A stretch of 59,041 nt of DNA from Alphaproteobacteria bacterium 46_93_T64 (lineage in GTDB: Bacteria; Pseudomonadota; Alphaproteobacteria; Sneathiellales; Sneathiellaceae). Below are positions 18,726-27,316 of the stretch, piece by piece. Under the pieces are notes generated by a model. That model did no database searches and had not been told where the DNA came from. It was given only the letters and a program-made list of their open reading frames with translations. The position numbers and the translations under genes were made by a program. Within the stretch, counting starts at the first letter, position 1. Each line of letters begins with the position of its first letter. Location of the stretch: assembly GCA_002163135.1 (NCBI GenBank), contig MAAN01000005.1, positions 1 to 59,041 of the forward strand. Direction: 5' to 3'.

Positions 18726-19787
18726 TTATGGGAAAAGCGCAACCTGTTCGAGACCAAGTGTTTCGTCAAAACCGAACATAAGGTTCATATTCTGGACGGC
18801 CTGACCACTGGATCCTTTCACCAGATTGTCAATTGTAGCTATTACTGTCGCACGGCCAGGAATTCTGTCTTCGAACACATTTATAACGCAGTTGTTTGAT
18901 CCCCGAACCATTTGCGTTTGCGGCAGATCACCTTCTTTTAACAACCGAACAAAAGGTTCATTCACAAAAACTCGCTCGAATTCAGAACGAAGATCAGCAG
19001 CTGTTTTACCAGAGCTCAGTTTTACATGGCATGTCACCAACTCACCCCTACTCATAGGAACGAGATGCGGGACAAAATTCACTCGAATATCGGTGTCCAG
19101 CATTCCGGCAGAATTCGCAACTTCCTGTTCGATCTCTGGTGCATGACGATGTTTGGAAACACTGTAAGGGCTAAGTCCCTCGCCGGCTTCACTGAACAAT
19201 GTGTTTTGCTTGAGGCCCCGTCCCGCGCCAGTAAGCCCCGATTTCGCATCAATCACGAGATCTAGAGGATCAATCAGTCCGGCAGCAACAAGCGGCAACA
19301 AAGCAAGTAGAGTTGCCGTCGGATAACATCCGGGGCACGCCACGAGGCGAGCGGCCTTCACAGCATCACGGTTAAATTCAGTAAGGCCATAAACTGCGTC
19401 TTGTTGCAGGCCCATGGCCATATGCTTATGCCCGTACCATTCGGCATAAGTATCTGCGTTTCTAAGCCTGAAATCTGCAGATAAATCAATGACTTTCACT
19501 GTTTGTGGTAATGTCGCGATAATTTCCTGTGTCGTACCATGAGGCAAACCACAGAATACGACATCAACCGTACTCCAATCAGCATCACTAACGGAGATCA
19601 TATCGGGCAATCCATACCCGCCTAGATGCGGGTACACTTCTTCGACAGATTGTCCCGCTTTCCGATCTGCGGTTAGCAATGTCAGTTCAACGCCTGGATG
19701 CCGTAGGAGAAGCCGCATGGCTTCAGCTCCTGTATACCCGCTTGCACCAAGAATACCGGCCTTAATTTTTTTTATGTTGTTGCTCAT
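18726..19787 (-). CDS. argC: N-acetyl-gamma-glutamyl-phosphate reductase ArgC
   Basis: The 353-residue protein begins with the nucleotide-binding AGILGASGYTGAEAMRLLLRHP. The active-site Cys is in VACPGCYPTA, and DAKSGLTGAGRG and KHRHAPEIEQE follow. It performs the third step of arginine synthesis, reducing N-acetylglutamyl phosphate to the semialdehyde. ATG 19787 is preferred (GGAAGG upstream). In many alphaproteobacteria, as I recall, argC directly follows rplM-rpsI; here rpsI lies 30 kb away with accessory DNA between, which suggests insertion. Confidence 0.97.
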   Translation of the reverse strand: MSNNIKKIKAGILGASGYTGAEAMRLLLRHPGVELTLLTADRKAGQSVEEVYPHLGGYGLPDMISVSDADWSTVDVVFCGLPHGTTQEIIATLPQTVKVIDLSADFRLRNADTYAEWYGHKHMAMGLQQDAVYGLTEFNRDAVKAARLVACPGCYPTATLLALLPLVAAGLIDPLDLVIDAKSGLTGAGRGLKQNTLFSEAGEGLSPYSVSKHRHAPEIEQEVANSAGMLDTDIRVNFVPHLVPMSRGELVTCHVKLSSGKTAADLRSEFERVFVNEPFVRLLKEGDLPQTQMVRGSNNCVINVFEDRIPGRATVIATIDNLVKGSSGQAVQNMNLMFGFDETLGLEQVALFP

Positions 19788-19832
19788 TTTAATCACTGCC
19801 TTCCTATTTGGGAAAGCAGACCTCTCAAAGTA

Positions 19833-20165
19833 TTATTTTGTCAGATAAGATTTATGTTCGCCCTTTAAAACTTTATCGGCAAACCAAATCAAAACATTTA
19901 GATCGAAAACTTCAGCAGTTTCTTCGTCCATTCGGAGTCGGCCGAGTTTCAATCCAGACAAAATTTCCTTTTGAGCTTTTCGCAAGAGTGCGCCTCGAAC
20001 AGAACCGCGAACATCCAACTGATCTTTCATTTCAGTCAGCAGCTCTTCTTCAGTCAGGCTGTGGGTATATTTTTTAATAACAACATCAAAGGCGCCTTCA
20101 GCATTCAATTGAATGCCAAGCGCTTCAGCTGTTATATCGTCCACTTCCTTAATTGGATAATCCAT
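19833..20165 (-). CDS. Hypothetical protein, unrecognised
   Basis: This acidic, helical 110-residue protein includes LTEEELLTEMKDQLDVRGSV and RKAQKEILSGLKL. No signal peptide, membrane segment or metal motif is visible. It lies upstream of argC on the same strand (about 45 bases), so it may be cotranscribed with it. I do not recognise the family. Confidence 0.6.
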   Translation of the reverse strand: MDYPIKEVDDITAEALGIQLNAEGAFDVVIKKYTHSLTEEELLTEMKDQLDVRGSVRGALLRKAQKEILSGLKLGRLRMDEETAEVFDLNVLIWFADKVLKGEHKSYLTK

Positions 20166-20218
20166 TGATCCTGTTCCACATATCTAGCATCGCTTTGGGA
20201 GACGTTTCATACACCAAA

Positions 20219-20704
20219 TTACGAAACTGGCAAAGCCTTCTCGTAATAATACTCTGTCGTATTGCTGAGATCGTGCAGAACACGCGTTAGTGTTTTCCCT
20301 GCAAAGCCTCTTTTTTCATAAAGGAGATGTGCCTCATGAAAACGAGTGTCGGTCCACAGTTTAATATTTTCAATGTTCATTTTCGAAGCGGAGCTTTCCA
20401 CTAAATCACACAGATTTGTCGCCAACCCTTGCCGGCGGATATCTGCATCTACATACAAATGCTTTAACTCGAAGCCGTCAGTTGTATTTGTATATCCGAT
20501 TGAGCCTATGATCTTGCCGTTTAGTTCAGCAACCCAGAATTCACCATTTTGCTCGGCAAAGAATGAGGCAATATAGCGAAGCTGAGGCTCTTCTGCATCC
20601 ACATCCAATATACAACCTTCGTAATCTTCATAACATTTAGTAACCAGATCTATAAGACCTTCGGCGTCACTGTTGTTAGCGGCTCTATAAACAATTTCCA
20701 TCAT
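20219..20704 (-). CDS. GNAT-family N-acetyltransferase
   Basis: The 161-residue single GNAT domain has strand WVAELNGKIIGSIGY, motif A DADIRRQGLATNLCD (the R-x-x-G-x-A/G acetyl-CoA loop) and the helix/strand ENIKLWTDTRFHEAHLLYEKRGF near the C-terminus. It should transfer an acetyl group from acetyl-CoA to an amine; the substrate is unknown. The start codons TTG-ATG-ATG are adjacent; I use the ATG at 20704. Confidence 0.88.
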   Translation of the reverse strand: MMEIVYRAANNSDAEGLIDLVTKCYEDYEGCILDVDAEEPQLRYIASFFAEQNGEFWVAELNGKIIGSIGYTNTTDGFELKHLYVDADIRRQGLATNLCDLVESSASKMNIENIKLWTDTRFHEAHLLYEKRGFAGKTLTRVLHDLSNTTEYYYEKALPVS

Positions 20705-20783
20705 CAATACTCTGACATTTACACATAGATTTTCCGCATACTAATCATGCTGTCCAGCTACCGCAATCCAGTTTTTCTCATGC

Positions 20784-21941
20784 TCAAGCTTTGATAAATT
20801 TATCTAGATATCCGTCTCTCAAATTCGCATACCAGGAGGGTGTTGCAGGCCAAGCCCAAAGGCGATCCAGCGCATCTTCAGGATAAGCAGAGATAAATGC
20901 TTTTTTGTTTTCGCTAGTTAGGTGATCAATAGCGCCAACAGCAACCGAATTATAACCAGTTTCATTCGCCACAAGTCCTGCGTTTTCTGGTAAGTTCGTA
21001 TATTTTATAAACTCATAAATCGCGTCTATATTGCGCGCGCCGACGGGGATAGAAAGACCATCCATCCAAGTGAACGCTCCTTCCTTCGGCGCTAAAAACC
21101 TGACAGGCTTGCCTTCTTTGAACATTCTTTGGGACGGACCATCCCACACTTGGCCCAAAATCACACGATCGCGCATAAAACCATTAATCTGATCCTCAGC
21201 ATCATTCCAATACCGCCTTACCCAAGACTTATGGTCGATCGCAAATTGAGTAATTTGATCCCATACATTCCTCATTTTCTCTTCGTTCTCGTACCCTTCC
21301 GCAAAGGATTGGATTTTACCCGCACCTTCAAGATATCGGCCAATACCTGCCAACATTGATTGCGGACGGCCCATAATTTTGCTTCTCATTTCCGGCTGCC
21401 ATAGATCACCAAAGGACAATTTGTCATACTCAGTGGTGAATTTATCAACACGATAGGCAAGAGCTTCCGCACCCCAAAGAAAAGGAATATGGCGAGATTT
21501 ACCGTCCCATGAAAAATTCTCTGAAAATTTGAGCATTGAAGGCAAAACTGCTTCTGTGTCGATCCTGTTCATATCAAAGTCGCTGAGCAAATCTGTATTC
21601 TTCCAGTGCTCCCCTTGATCGTTCGTTGGGCAAATCAAATCATATCCTGCCCCTTTGGACACGGATAGCTTCTTGAGCATCTCTTCGTTTGAGGCGACTG
21701 AGGTTTGTTTGATCGTTATTCCAGTTGCCTTTCTAAATCCATCTTTGAGCGAAACGGGGATATAGTCAGGCCAAATCATAAGGTTCAGATTACCGGATGA
21801 GGAAAACGCATCTTCTACAATCCAAGGGCTCAAAACTGCGGCGGACCCGACAACCACAGCCCCTTTAAGAAATTGGCGGCGGGAATGTTGCTTCGCAGCA
21901 GATATGGTTTTTCCAGCTGAAATTTGAGATCTTGATTTCAT
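20784..21941 (-). CDS. Polyamine-type ABC substrate-binding protein, Tat-exported, orphan
   Basis: The 385-residue periplasmic binding protein of the PotD class has a twin-arginine signal (HSRRQFLKGAVVVG). The mature part shows LNLMIWPDYIPVSLKDGFRKATG, YDLICPTNDQGEHW and a C-terminal VGARNIDAIYEFIKYT. It resembles the binding protein at 26046-27191 closely in these blocks, so the two are paralogues, but no permease or ATPase adjoins this one. It may feed the ABC operon downstream with a different ligand, or act with a transporter elsewhere. It is divergent from the LysE gene with 167 bases between. Confidence 0.88.
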   Translation of the reverse strand: MKSRSQISAGKTISAAKQHSRRQFLKGAVVVGSAAVLSPWIVEDAFSSSGNLNLMIWPDYIPVSLKDGFRKATGITIKQTSVASNEEMLKKLSVSKGAGYDLICPTNDQGEHWKNTDLLSDFDMNRIDTEAVLPSMLKFSENFSWDGKSRHIPFLWGAEALAYRVDKFTTEYDKLSFGDLWQPEMRSKIMGRPQSMLAGIGRYLEGAGKIQSFAEGYENEEKMRNVWDQITQFAIDHKSWVRRYWNDAEDQINGFMRDRVILGQVWDGPSQRMFKEGKPVRFLAPKEGAFTWMDGLSIPVGARNIDAIYEFIKYTNLPENAGLVANETGYNSVAVGAIDHLTSENKKAFISAYPEDALDRLWAWPATPSWYANLRDGYLDKFIKA

Positions 21942-22108
21942 GTTTGCCCACCGCTGATATTCAAATCTTACAAAAACCCTACTTAACTACAAAAAAGTTA
22001 AAGCTTTATAGCTGGTCCGTGCCCCATTTGTTTTGGGCCGCAAAAAGTGCCTTGTCCACGTTCCAAGGAATGGGTACCGTTACGCTCGTAATTATCAAGA
22101 GGCCATTT

Positions 22109-22756
22109 ATGTTCCCTGAAACGTCCACAATATTGCTTTTCATGACATCTGCTTTCATGCTGACCATCGCCCCCGGCCCCGACATAATATATGTTGCCAT
22201 GCGGGGACTTGCTCAAGGCTGGAAAGCTGGCCTTATTGCAGCACTGGGGCTCGTCACCGGCATTTTTGTTCACATCATTCTTGCGGCACTCGGTCTCTCA
22301 GCTGTTCTGGCAAGCTCGCCGCTGCTTTTTGCTGCTGTGAAATATGCAGGTGCCGCGTATCTACTTTACATTGGATGGCAAATTTTTAATGCGCCGCCCG
22401 TCACTATTGGACGCGATGATACGCAACCGCCTTTAGGACATATATTTCGTCAAACCATCTTTATGAATATCCTAAACCCAAAGGTAGCCTTGTTCTTTTT
22501 GGCTTTTCTACCGCAATTTGTTGACACAACGAGTGAGTTTGTCACTGAACAATTTGTGATTTTCGGCTTTCTATTCCAATTAAACGCTTTGCTGATCATG
22601 GGGTCTGTCGGATTGTTTTCAGGGGCTATTACGGCCCAACTGGGCAGGGGTAGTGGGAACAGTCGCTGGCTTACAAGAATAGCCGGTGGTTTCGTCATGT
22701 CACTGGGCGCGCTCATTCCTATTCGTGATATATGGGAGCATCTAAATCAGTCGTAA
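22109..22756 (+). CDS. LysE/RhtB-family exporter
   Basis: The 215-residue inner-membrane protein has about six membrane segments. The family signatures are FMLTIAPGPDIIYVAMRGLAQGWKAGL near the N-terminus and FRQTIFMNILNPKVALFFLAFLPQFVD in the middle. The family exports amino acids such as homoserine, threonine, leucine or lysine. ATG 22109 with AAGAGG upstream is the start; the longer frame from 21932 has no homology before it. The next gene (CAT) follows after 27 bases, likely in one transcript. Confidence 0.92.
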   Translation: MFPETSTILLFMTSAFMLTIAPGPDIIYVAMRGLAQGWKAGLIAALGLVTGIFVHIILAALGLSAVLASSPLLFAAVKYAGAAYLLYIGWQIFNAPPVTIGRDDTQPPLGHIFRQTIFMNILNPKVALFFLAFLPQFVDTTSEFVTEQFVIFGFLFQLNALLIMGSVGLFSGAITAQLGRGSGNSRWLTRIAGGFVMSLGALIPIRDIWEHLNQS

Positions 22757-22783
22757 TGCTCAGAGTTCTTGGAGAGCCAAATA

Positions 22784-23422
22784 ATGAAAGAAATTGATCT
22801 TTCCTGCTGGAATAGACACGAAACATATAAACTGTTTCGTGCGGCGCAAAATCCGCATTTCAGTGTGACGGCAGATATTGATGTAACCGCACTTATGAGC
22901 ACTGGTAAGGCTACGGGAATACCTCTCTTTAACTTCACACTTTATGCGCTTATGCGAGCCGTCAATTCGATACAGGAGTTTCGAACGCGGTTTACGGGCG
23001 ACAAGGTGTTTGAACTGGATGTAACAAATCCTTCTTTTACGGTCCCGATCGCAGATGATGCCTTCACATTTTGTGAACTTGAGTTTCATAAGGACTGGCA
23101 AATTTTCAATGCAAGATGTCTGACCGCCATTGCCAAGGCCAAAACCCATAAGCAGCTTACTGAAAATACCGACACAAATATTTGGACATACCTGACTTGT
23201 GCACCATGGGTTCACTTCACAAGCCTTACTCACCCGACAAGCGGGCCAGATGACTGTATTCCAAGAATTGCTTGGGGAAAATACTCTCAGCGCGGTGATC
23301 AATGGGTAATGCCTGTAAATGTACAGGCGCATCACGCTCTCTTGGATGGTTTTCATGCCGCCCGACTCTTCACAGAGACTGAGAAAATCCTAGCCGACAT
23401 TCCAGATCAGACTACCACATAG
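22784..23422 (+). CDS. Chloramphenicol acetyltransferase-family protein (CatA type)
   Basis: The 212-residue protein has the length of classic type A CAT. It carries the catalytic motif HHALLDG (HHxxxDG; catalytic His184), the expected NFTLYALMRAVNSIQEFRTR early on, and ISLT-like FTSLTHP further down. The family acetylates chloramphenicol from acetyl-CoA as a trimer, but many chromosomal members act on other acceptors. ATG 22784 has GGAG upstream; an in-frame TTG at 22769 is less likely. It follows the LysE exporter gene closely. There are no mobile-element marks around it. Confidence 0.85.
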   Translation: MKEIDLSCWNRHETYKLFRAAQNPHFSVTADIDVTALMSTGKATGIPLFNFTLYALMRAVNSIQEFRTRFTGDKVFELDVTNPSFTVPIADDAFTFCELEFHKDWQIFNARCLTAIAKAKTHKQLTENTDTNIWTYLTCAPWVHFTSLTHPTSGPDDCIPRIAWGKYSQRGDQWVMPVNVQAHHALLDGFHAARLFTETEKILADIPDQTTT

Positions 23423-23433
23423 GCCCGTCCACA

Positions 23434-23964
23434 CTAGTCCAATGCAACAAAACACTGGCCTTGCGTTTTTATTTTGATGACCTTGTCTCTTCTTGGCTCA
23501 CGAACGACATTCGGCTCTTCCGTGGCAGAATAAAACACTAACCGAACTGCATTTCCATCACCATCAAGTGCGGGAAAACCAACCGAATTAGCTTTAATAA
23601 CAATGCCCGTTTCAGAAATGCCATGCATCTTGTTGAATATGCCACAAGGTTTACTCAATGCCGTTTTGAAGCTCTCGCGAACAATATCATGATGCTCTTC
23701 AGCCCATAACTCCAGAAAATTATGGTCTGTATAATCCCAGCCAAACTGTTCCGAAAGCCCGGTGCCCATCAAACGGCATAAGATGTCACCATTTGGTTTC
23801 AATTCATAAATGGCAATACCAGGCAACAAATGACGTACTTTTGCTGGGTTAAATTCCGATTGGTATGGAAGTCCTTGTTCACGGCCCAAACCATTCCAAT
23901 AAGTTGCAAATTCAGCAACTTTTTTGTCCTGCCAATCTACATTAGAAAATTCGACCAACCCCAT
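23434..23964 (-). CDS. PAS-domain protein (PAS_5 type)
   Basis: The 176-residue stand-alone protein matches the PAS_5-like pattern common in alphaproteobacteria: YWNGLGREQGLPYQSEFNP near the start, then LPGIAIYEL, ILCRLMGTGLSEQFGWDYT, and FNKMHGI. There is no output domain. It may sense a small ligand or redox state and signal through a partner protein. It is monocistronic and convergent with the CAT gene (12 bases between stops). The long AT-rich interval upstream (23965-24161) presumably holds its promoter. Confidence 0.8.
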   Translation of the reverse strand: MGLVEFSNVDWQDKKVAEFATYWNGLGREQGLPYQSEFNPAKVRHLLPGIAIYELKPNGDILCRLMGTGLSEQFGWDYTDHNFLELWAEEHHDIVRESFKTALSKPCGIFNKMHGISETGIVIKANSVGFPALDGDGNAVRLVFYSATEEPNVVREPRRDKVIKIKTQGQCFVALD

Positions 23965-24161
23965 TTTTCACCACCAAAGCCATATGCATTTAGGCGAAAA
24001 CAACTACACCAATATAGAGAGACAAAACAATCAAAAAGATTTTAATCATATGACTTAAAGCAACAATAAGGAGAATTTTAAATTAATTATTAATCGTTAA
24101 AGAAGTGTTCGGCAGGGAAGCCATATTATTTAATTTACATGAATAGTTCCCATTTTAACGG

Positions 24162-24857
24162 TTACAGAAACGATGACATCTCGTTAAGTTCTTTTTTAAT
24201 TTGGGATTTTTTCGGTATCACCGCATCTTCTGCAGGGTGACCGACAACCAAAATCAGGAAAGCCTTTTCATTACTTGGCCGCTCACACACCTCGTTTAGA
24301 AATTTCATCGGATTAGGTGTATGCGTCAGGGTAGAAAGCCCGGAACTGTGTAGAGCATTGATTAAAAACCCTGTTGCGATTCCCGTGGACTCGTTGACAT
24401 AGTAATTTTTGAATGTCTCACCATCTTCGAGCACTCCATAGCGTTCTGCAAATACAATAATTAGATATGGGGCTGTTTCTAAGAAGGGTTTTTCCGTATC
24501 CGTACCAAGAGGCGCCAATGCATTCAACCACTCTTCCGCAGCTCGGCCTCCATAAAATGCACGCTCTTCTTCTTCCGCAGCTACTCTTATTTTTGCTTTT
24601 ATCTCAGGATCCCTAACCACGCAAAAATGCCAAGGTTGATGATTTGCACCGCTAGGTGCCGTACCGGCCGCTTTTAGACAGTTTTCAATCACTTCTCTTG
24701 CAACGGGTGTATCGGAAAATTCCCGCGTGGAGTGGCGTTTTTGGATAGCCACATAGAACTCAGCACTCCGCTTAATCATTTCCTCAACAGAAAGGTCCTG
24801 ACGATCAGGGTACGGAATAGGATCATATTTTTGTCCCGGGGTAAAAACTTTGCTCAT
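24162..24857 (-). CDS. Nitroreductase-family flavoprotein, iodotyrosine-deiodinase-like
   Basis: The 231-residue protein shows the FMN-binding RHSTREFSD and [12 protein letters not shown] at the N-terminal half. Later it has the IYD-like [24 protein letters not shown] and THTPNPM, and the closing LVVGHPAED. These blocks resemble the iodotyrosine deiodinase branch more than NfsB-type nitroreductases. It probably catalyses FMN-dependent reductive dehalogenation or another single-electron reduction. ATG 24857 follows GAAGG; the TTG at 24866 is less likely. Confidence 0.85.
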   Translation of the reverse strand: MSKVFTPGQKYDPIPYPDRQDLSVEEMIKRSAEFYVAIQKRHSTREFSDTPVAREVIENCLKAAGTAPSGANHQPWHFCVVRDPEIKAKIRVAAEEEERAFYGGRAAEEWLNALAPLGTDTEKPFLETAPYLIIVFAERYGVLEDGETFKNYYVNESTGIATGFLINALHSSGLSTLTHTPNPMKFLNEVCERPSNEKAFLILVVGHPAEDAVIPKKSQIKKELNEMSSFL

Positions 24858-24948
24858 TCCCAACAACCTTCATGCCGCTTTTCAAAATAAAAAACATAAC
24901 GAAGTTAAGAAATTCAACCAACTATAAAAGTTTCAAGTTAAACTAATT

Positions 24949-25617
24949 TTATTCAGGGATCCTTAACGGGACGGATATGAGAACTCCGAATTCTTTTGGA
25001 AAATTCGCACTAATACGGGCATGAACAGCACCTTGCTTATCATAAAAGCGTGCTTTGCTATCAAGCGGCGTGATCGCTTCATGCCAAATTCCAGCGTCAA
25101 TACAAATACCAAAGCTTCCATCGCAATAAAACGCAACCCAGTCGTCAGGCTTCATATCATCGCCAGTTTTGGCAAGCGCTGCAATAAACGGCTGGCCGTC
25201 CAAGGGATAGAAAAGTTGTCCGCCATCCGGATGATGGTTCGCATGCCATAAAAGCAACTTTGAACGATCCGGGTTAGGGTTGTCGGTTTTGGCGTCTTCG
25301 GGATTTGTGCTCCACCCCAGAACATACTTGTCTTGCACTGCTAGATTTTCGCCGTACAAAACATCCCCTTCCCACCAGAAATCAAAAACCCCGTCAACAT
25401 AACCACCTTCATCGCCGGTACCGGCATCTACTGGGCGCCATCCAGTGTGCGGCCACTGGGTGATCGGAACCGGATGCTTTTGATGGTCAGTAACCAGCGT
25501 TCCATAGCCTGCAAAGCTCTCAGCCGTCGCTGTAACCAGCGGAATTTCAAAATGCGGCAAGCCCTCTGGAATGTCGGGATTCATATAATCAAAGCGTTGA
25601 TCGTTACCTTGAGACAT
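24949..25617 (-). CDS. Ureidoglycolate lyase (AllA)-family protein
   Basis: The 222-residue protein has the AllA-like cupin pattern: FAGYGTLVTD near the start, then HHPDGGQLFYPLDGQPFIAALA and the metal-site region GICIDAGIWHEAITPL. The family splits ureidoglycolate into glyoxylate and urea in allantoin breakdown. It carries an extra acidic insert (DVLYGENLAVQDKY...) and no purine-catabolism gene sits next to it, so the true substrate may differ. ATG 25617 follows GGAGAG. Confidence 0.78.
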   Translation of the reverse strand: MSQGNDQRFDYMNPDIPEGLPHFEIPLVTATAESFAGYGTLVTDHQKHPVPITQWPHTGWRPVDAGTGDEGGYVDGVFDFWWEGDVLYGENLAVQDKYVLGWSTNPEDAKTDNPNPDRSKLLLWHANHHPDGGQLFYPLDGQPFIAALAKTGDDMKPDDWVAFYCDGSFGICIDAGIWHEAITPLDSKARFYDKQGAVHARISANFPKEFGVLISVPLRIPE

Positions 25618-26045
25618 TTTTCTCTCCTCGGAGTAATTTTTTTTGTGCTGGCTATAATCTGTGCAAAAGAATGCTCTTCTAATAGCAAATGTCAAAATAG
25701 TTTCGGCCTTACAACTAATAACTCAAAATTATACTCCTAAAAATTCTCCGGAAAAGTGCTATTCTCTGAGCAGAATTCTCTTACGTTCACATAACAAACT
25801 AGCAGTAACCCGTGCCTTCAAAGTGTGCATTTTTGAAATAAAATTGCCTCCCATACTCGATCTACGAAATACTCATATTGATTTAACCTCGTTTAGCATT
25901 AAAAAATGTTTTACAGGACAGGAAGTGATGCTATCGTTTTCGTCAGAAATGAAAATCAAATGAAATTTGTTAGAAACTGTATTAGCAGTGTAACAAATGA
26001 ATGTAATTTTTCTGATTGTGGATTTGTTTTAACTGGGAGTCTCAA
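25618..26045. other. Divergent promoter region without genes
   Basis: About 430 AT-rich bases lie between the divergent AllA-like and binding-protein genes. They should hold both promoters. I found no convincing small ORF, RNA gene or symmetric operator; the frame at 25661-25963 lacks a start signal. Confidence 0.5.
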
Positions 26046-27191
26046 ATGACAAAATTAACACAAAAATCGACGTCACTTAGCCGTCGTACAATGCTTAAAG
26101 GAGCAACAGCAGTAGGTGCTTTTGCTCTCGCCGGTCCTGCCTATATCAAGAATGCGATGTCTTCTTCCGGAGAAATCAATATTCTGATGTGGTCAGATTA
26201 CCTGCCAAAACCATTTATTGCTGATTTTGAAAAAGAAACCGGCATTAAGATTAATTATACTGGTATCGGTTCTAACGAAGAAATCATCAACAAGATGAAA
26301 GCCAACAAAGGTGAAGGCTTCGATATTGTTTCACCAACTAACAACCAAGGTCTTGAGTGGGGTCCACTTCAACTGCTTCAGCCGTTTGATCTGAACCGTG
26401 TTGGCATCGATAAAGTTAATCCTGCTATGTCCGCCATCGGTAATAAAGATTGGAACTTTGACGGCAAAGGTTCTCATTGGCTGCCGCATATTTGGGGTAC
26501 TGAAGGTATCGCATGGCGTACAGATAAATGGGCACCATCTGGTGACGCACCAAGTTACGGCGATGTTTGGAGTGAAGAAAACGCTGGTAAAACAATGGGC
26601 CGTCCACATTCAATGATGTTGTGTGCTGGTCTTTACATGGAAACAATTGGCGAGTTGGATCCAGGTTCCATGTGGAAGGCATACGAGTCAGAAGCAACTA
26701 TGCGCCCAATTTGGGAAAAAGTGACAGCTTGGTGTATTGCTCGTAAGAAAAACCTGAAACTTCTTTGGAACGACGCTGATACACAGAAAAACGGCCTACT
26801 GAACGAGGGTGTTATTGTTGGCCAAACTTGGGATGGACCACCGATGGCTCTTAAATCAGCTGGTGAGCCAATCATGTATCAAGCACCAAAAGAAGGATCC
26901 ATGGCTTGGGTTGATGGCATGGCGATGCCTACTGGCGCTAAAAACATTGACCAAATCTATGAATTCATCAAATTCTCATATGCTGCTAAAAACGCAGGTA
27001 AAGCAATTGACAGCCACGGCTACAATTCTCCTGTAAGCGGTGCTGATGGATTTGCTGGAGATGCATATAAGAAAAACTTCTCTGATGCATATCCAGGAGC
27101 TTCGCTCACAAACCTGAACCCATGGCCGCCACAAGCGCCTTGGTACGCGGAAATCCGCACAGAATATGTGAACAAATTCAAAAGCTCATAA
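26046..27191 (+). CDS. Polyamine-type ABC substrate-binding protein (PotD class), Tat-exported
   Basis: The 381-residue protein has a twin-arginine signal (SLSRRTMLKGATAVGAFAL) and the mature start SGEINILMWSDYLPKPFIADFEKETGI. SNEEIINKMKANKGEGFDIVSPTNNQG and the terminal GAKNIDQIYEFIKF follow. It is the periplasmic receptor of the ABC operon that follows; related PotD proteins bind putrescine or spermidine, but opine and other small-cation ligands are possible. ATG 26046 with GGGAG upstream. A strong hairpin follows the gene and separates it from the ATPase gene. Confidence 0.9.
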   Translation: MTKLTQKSTSLSRRTMLKGATAVGAFALAGPAYIKNAMSSSGEINILMWSDYLPKPFIADFEKETGIKINYTGIGSNEEIINKMKANKGEGFDIVSPTNNQGLEWGPLQLLQPFDLNRVGIDKVNPAMSAIGNKDWNFDGKGSHWLPHIWGTEGIAWRTDKWAPSGDAPSYGDVWSEENAGKTMGRPHSMMLCAGLYMETIGELDPGSMWKAYESEATMRPIWEKVTAWCIARKKNLKLLWNDADTQKNGLLNEGVIVGQTWDGPPMALKSAGEPIMYQAPKEGSMAWVDGMAMPTGAKNIDQIYEFIKFSYAAKNAGKAIDSHGYNSPVSGADGFAGDAYKKNFSDAYPGASLTNLNPWPPQAPWYAEIRTEYVNKFKSS

Positions 27192-27208
27192 CTTTTAGAA
27201 TTGTTTTT

Positions 27209-27244
27209 CATATCCCGGGGCACAATCGTGTGCTCCGGGATATG
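27209..27244 (+). repeat. Intercistronic mRNA hairpin
   Basis: A long stem (CATATCCCGG / CCGGGATATG, extended by GCACA/TGTGC around a mismatch) sits 17 bases after the binding-protein stop, without a T-run. Such a structure typically stabilises the upstream message or partly attenuates, raising binding protein over the membrane parts. A smaller stem CGCC/GGCG follows near 27262. Confidence 0.75.
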
Positions 27245-27316
27245 TCTAAACATCAACTTTAATCGCCTCATTTTGCGGCGAACAAAAATCTTAGTGTTTA
27301 AGTCCTGGAGAAGTTT

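Noticed and set aside
22760-23356. Long minus-strand frame opposite the CAT gene
   Set aside because: The plus strand encodes a full CAT with HHxxxDG; the reverse frame has no motif.
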